Shown piece by piece: positions 6,021 through 6,413 of a DNA stretch of 6,413 nt. A program made the position numbers and the translations under genes. The notes below the pieces were generated by a model. The model was not told the DNA's origin and did not search any database. It worked only from the letters and a program-made list of their open reading frames with translations. The stretch's first letter is position 1. Each line of letters begins with the position of its first letter. Origin of the DNA: Methanoregula sp. (lineage in GTDB: Archaea; Halobacteriota; Methanomicrobia; Methanomicrobiales; Methanospirillaceae); assembly GCA_003154335.1 (NCBI GenBank), contig PMDE01000067.1, positions 2,847 to 9,259 of the forward strand, read 5' to 3'.

Positions 6021-6413
6021 TTAGTCCTGCATGCCGGGAGAATCCTGTTCAGGTATTACCAGCAGTTCCCGCACCGTCCCGAACCCCTGCGAGACGGACT
6101 GCCCGATCCCGAAATATTCGGGGATCTGCAGGTTTGTCCGGAACGTGCCAAGGAAGACCATCTCGTGCCCGCCATCAACCGTATCCCGCCGGAACCGGAC
6201 CTTTGCCTCGCAGGTGATCTTCCCGCTCCCTTCGTAATCGAGGGACTTTGCCAGGGTGGCCAGGTGACCGGCCAGGATCTTCTGCATAAACGCGTCCCGC
6301 GCAGGTTTGCCGGTAAGGTTATAGAATTTTTTCGCATTCTGCTGGTTCAGGGCACGCCATGGGGTCAGGAATTCGTAGGAGTGAGATCTGCCCGTTATAC
6401 CGAATTCTTCGTC
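6021..6413 (-). CDS. cas6: Cas6-type CRISPR RNA endoribonuclease, C-terminal part (5' end outside window)
   Basis: On the minus strand the frame is open from the right edge to a TAA at 6021-6023, giving 130 codons; the start lies outside. Cas6 cleaves pre-crRNA within the repeats to release mature crRNAs. Seen: FLTPWRALNQQNAKKFYNL near the fragment start, then an FMQKILAGHLATLAKSL helix, then strands (KVRFRR, HEMVFLGTFRTNL), then IPEYFGIGQSVSQGFGTVREL. The last contains GIGQSVSQGFG (nt 6078-6110), an exact fit to the Cas6 glycine-rich loop GhGxxxxxGhG. 'TPW.ALN', 'KILAGHL..LAK.L', 'GTF..N..IP.Y.G.G.SVS.GFGTV' is the pattern I recall for the Cas6b C-terminal domain of methanogens. The catalytic residues should lie in the missing N-terminal half. 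The 88-residue frame from ATG 6287 is only the tail of this protein. Another RAMP-type protein is the alternative. Confidence 0.8.
   Translation of the reverse strand, partial: DEEFGITGRSHSYEFLTPWRALNQQNAKKFYNLTGKPARDAFMQKILAGHLATLAKSLDYEGSGKITCEAKVRFRRDTVDGGHEMVFLGTFRTNLQIPEYFGIGQSVSQGFGTVRELLVIPEQDSPGMQD

Noticed and set aside
1..6413. tRNA, rRNA, insertion sequence, toxin-antitoxin or prophage features
   Set aside because: No cloverleaf-like structures, terminal inverted repeats, transposase or phage motifs were seen. The winged-helix and 62-residue pair lacks toxin hallmarks.

Overview
This 6.4-kb window looks like chromosomal DNA of a methanogenic archaeon, most likely of the Methanomicrobiales (Methanoregula-like). 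The basis is a RecJ-like DHH protein of an archaeal type, a small winged-helix protein of a family I know from haloarchaea and Methanomicrobia, short AT-rich TATA-type promoters, apparent leaderless starts, and a Cas6 of the archaeal Cas6b type at the right edge. The taxonomic placement is inference from protein style, not from a search.

Layout. The left part (1-3852) is transcribed rightward. It holds the C-terminal half of a RecJ-like DHH/DHHA1 phosphoesterase cut by the left edge, then a 205-bp AT-rich gap with a good promoter. Next come an 83-residue winged-helix protein, a 62-residue protein of unknown function, a small membrane-anchored lipoprotein-like protein and a full-length adenine deaminase. 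The right part (3858-6413) is transcribed leftward. Read in its own direction it holds the C-terminal part of a Cas6-type CRISPR RNA endonuclease cut by the right edge, a GNAT acetyltransferase overlapping an isochorismatase-family cysteine hydrolase, and a ten-helix EamA (DMT) transporter. The two blocks converge with only 5 bp between adenine deaminase and the transporter.

How the genes fit together. Adenine deaminase is the one clear metabolic enzyme (adenine to hypoxanthine, purine salvage). The GNAT and the hydrolase are translationally linked by a 26-bp overlap, but nothing in the sequence gives their substrates. The transporter has its own TATA-like element and faces adenine deaminase; a purine link is possible but unsupported. 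The winged-helix protein and the 62-residue protein form a small uncharacterised pair. The most notable item is the Cas6 fragment: it implies a CRISPR-Cas locus to the right of the window, although no repeat array or other cas gene is visible here. No tRNA, rRNA, insertion sequence or CRISPR array was found, and no intergenic stretch exceeds about 205 bp.
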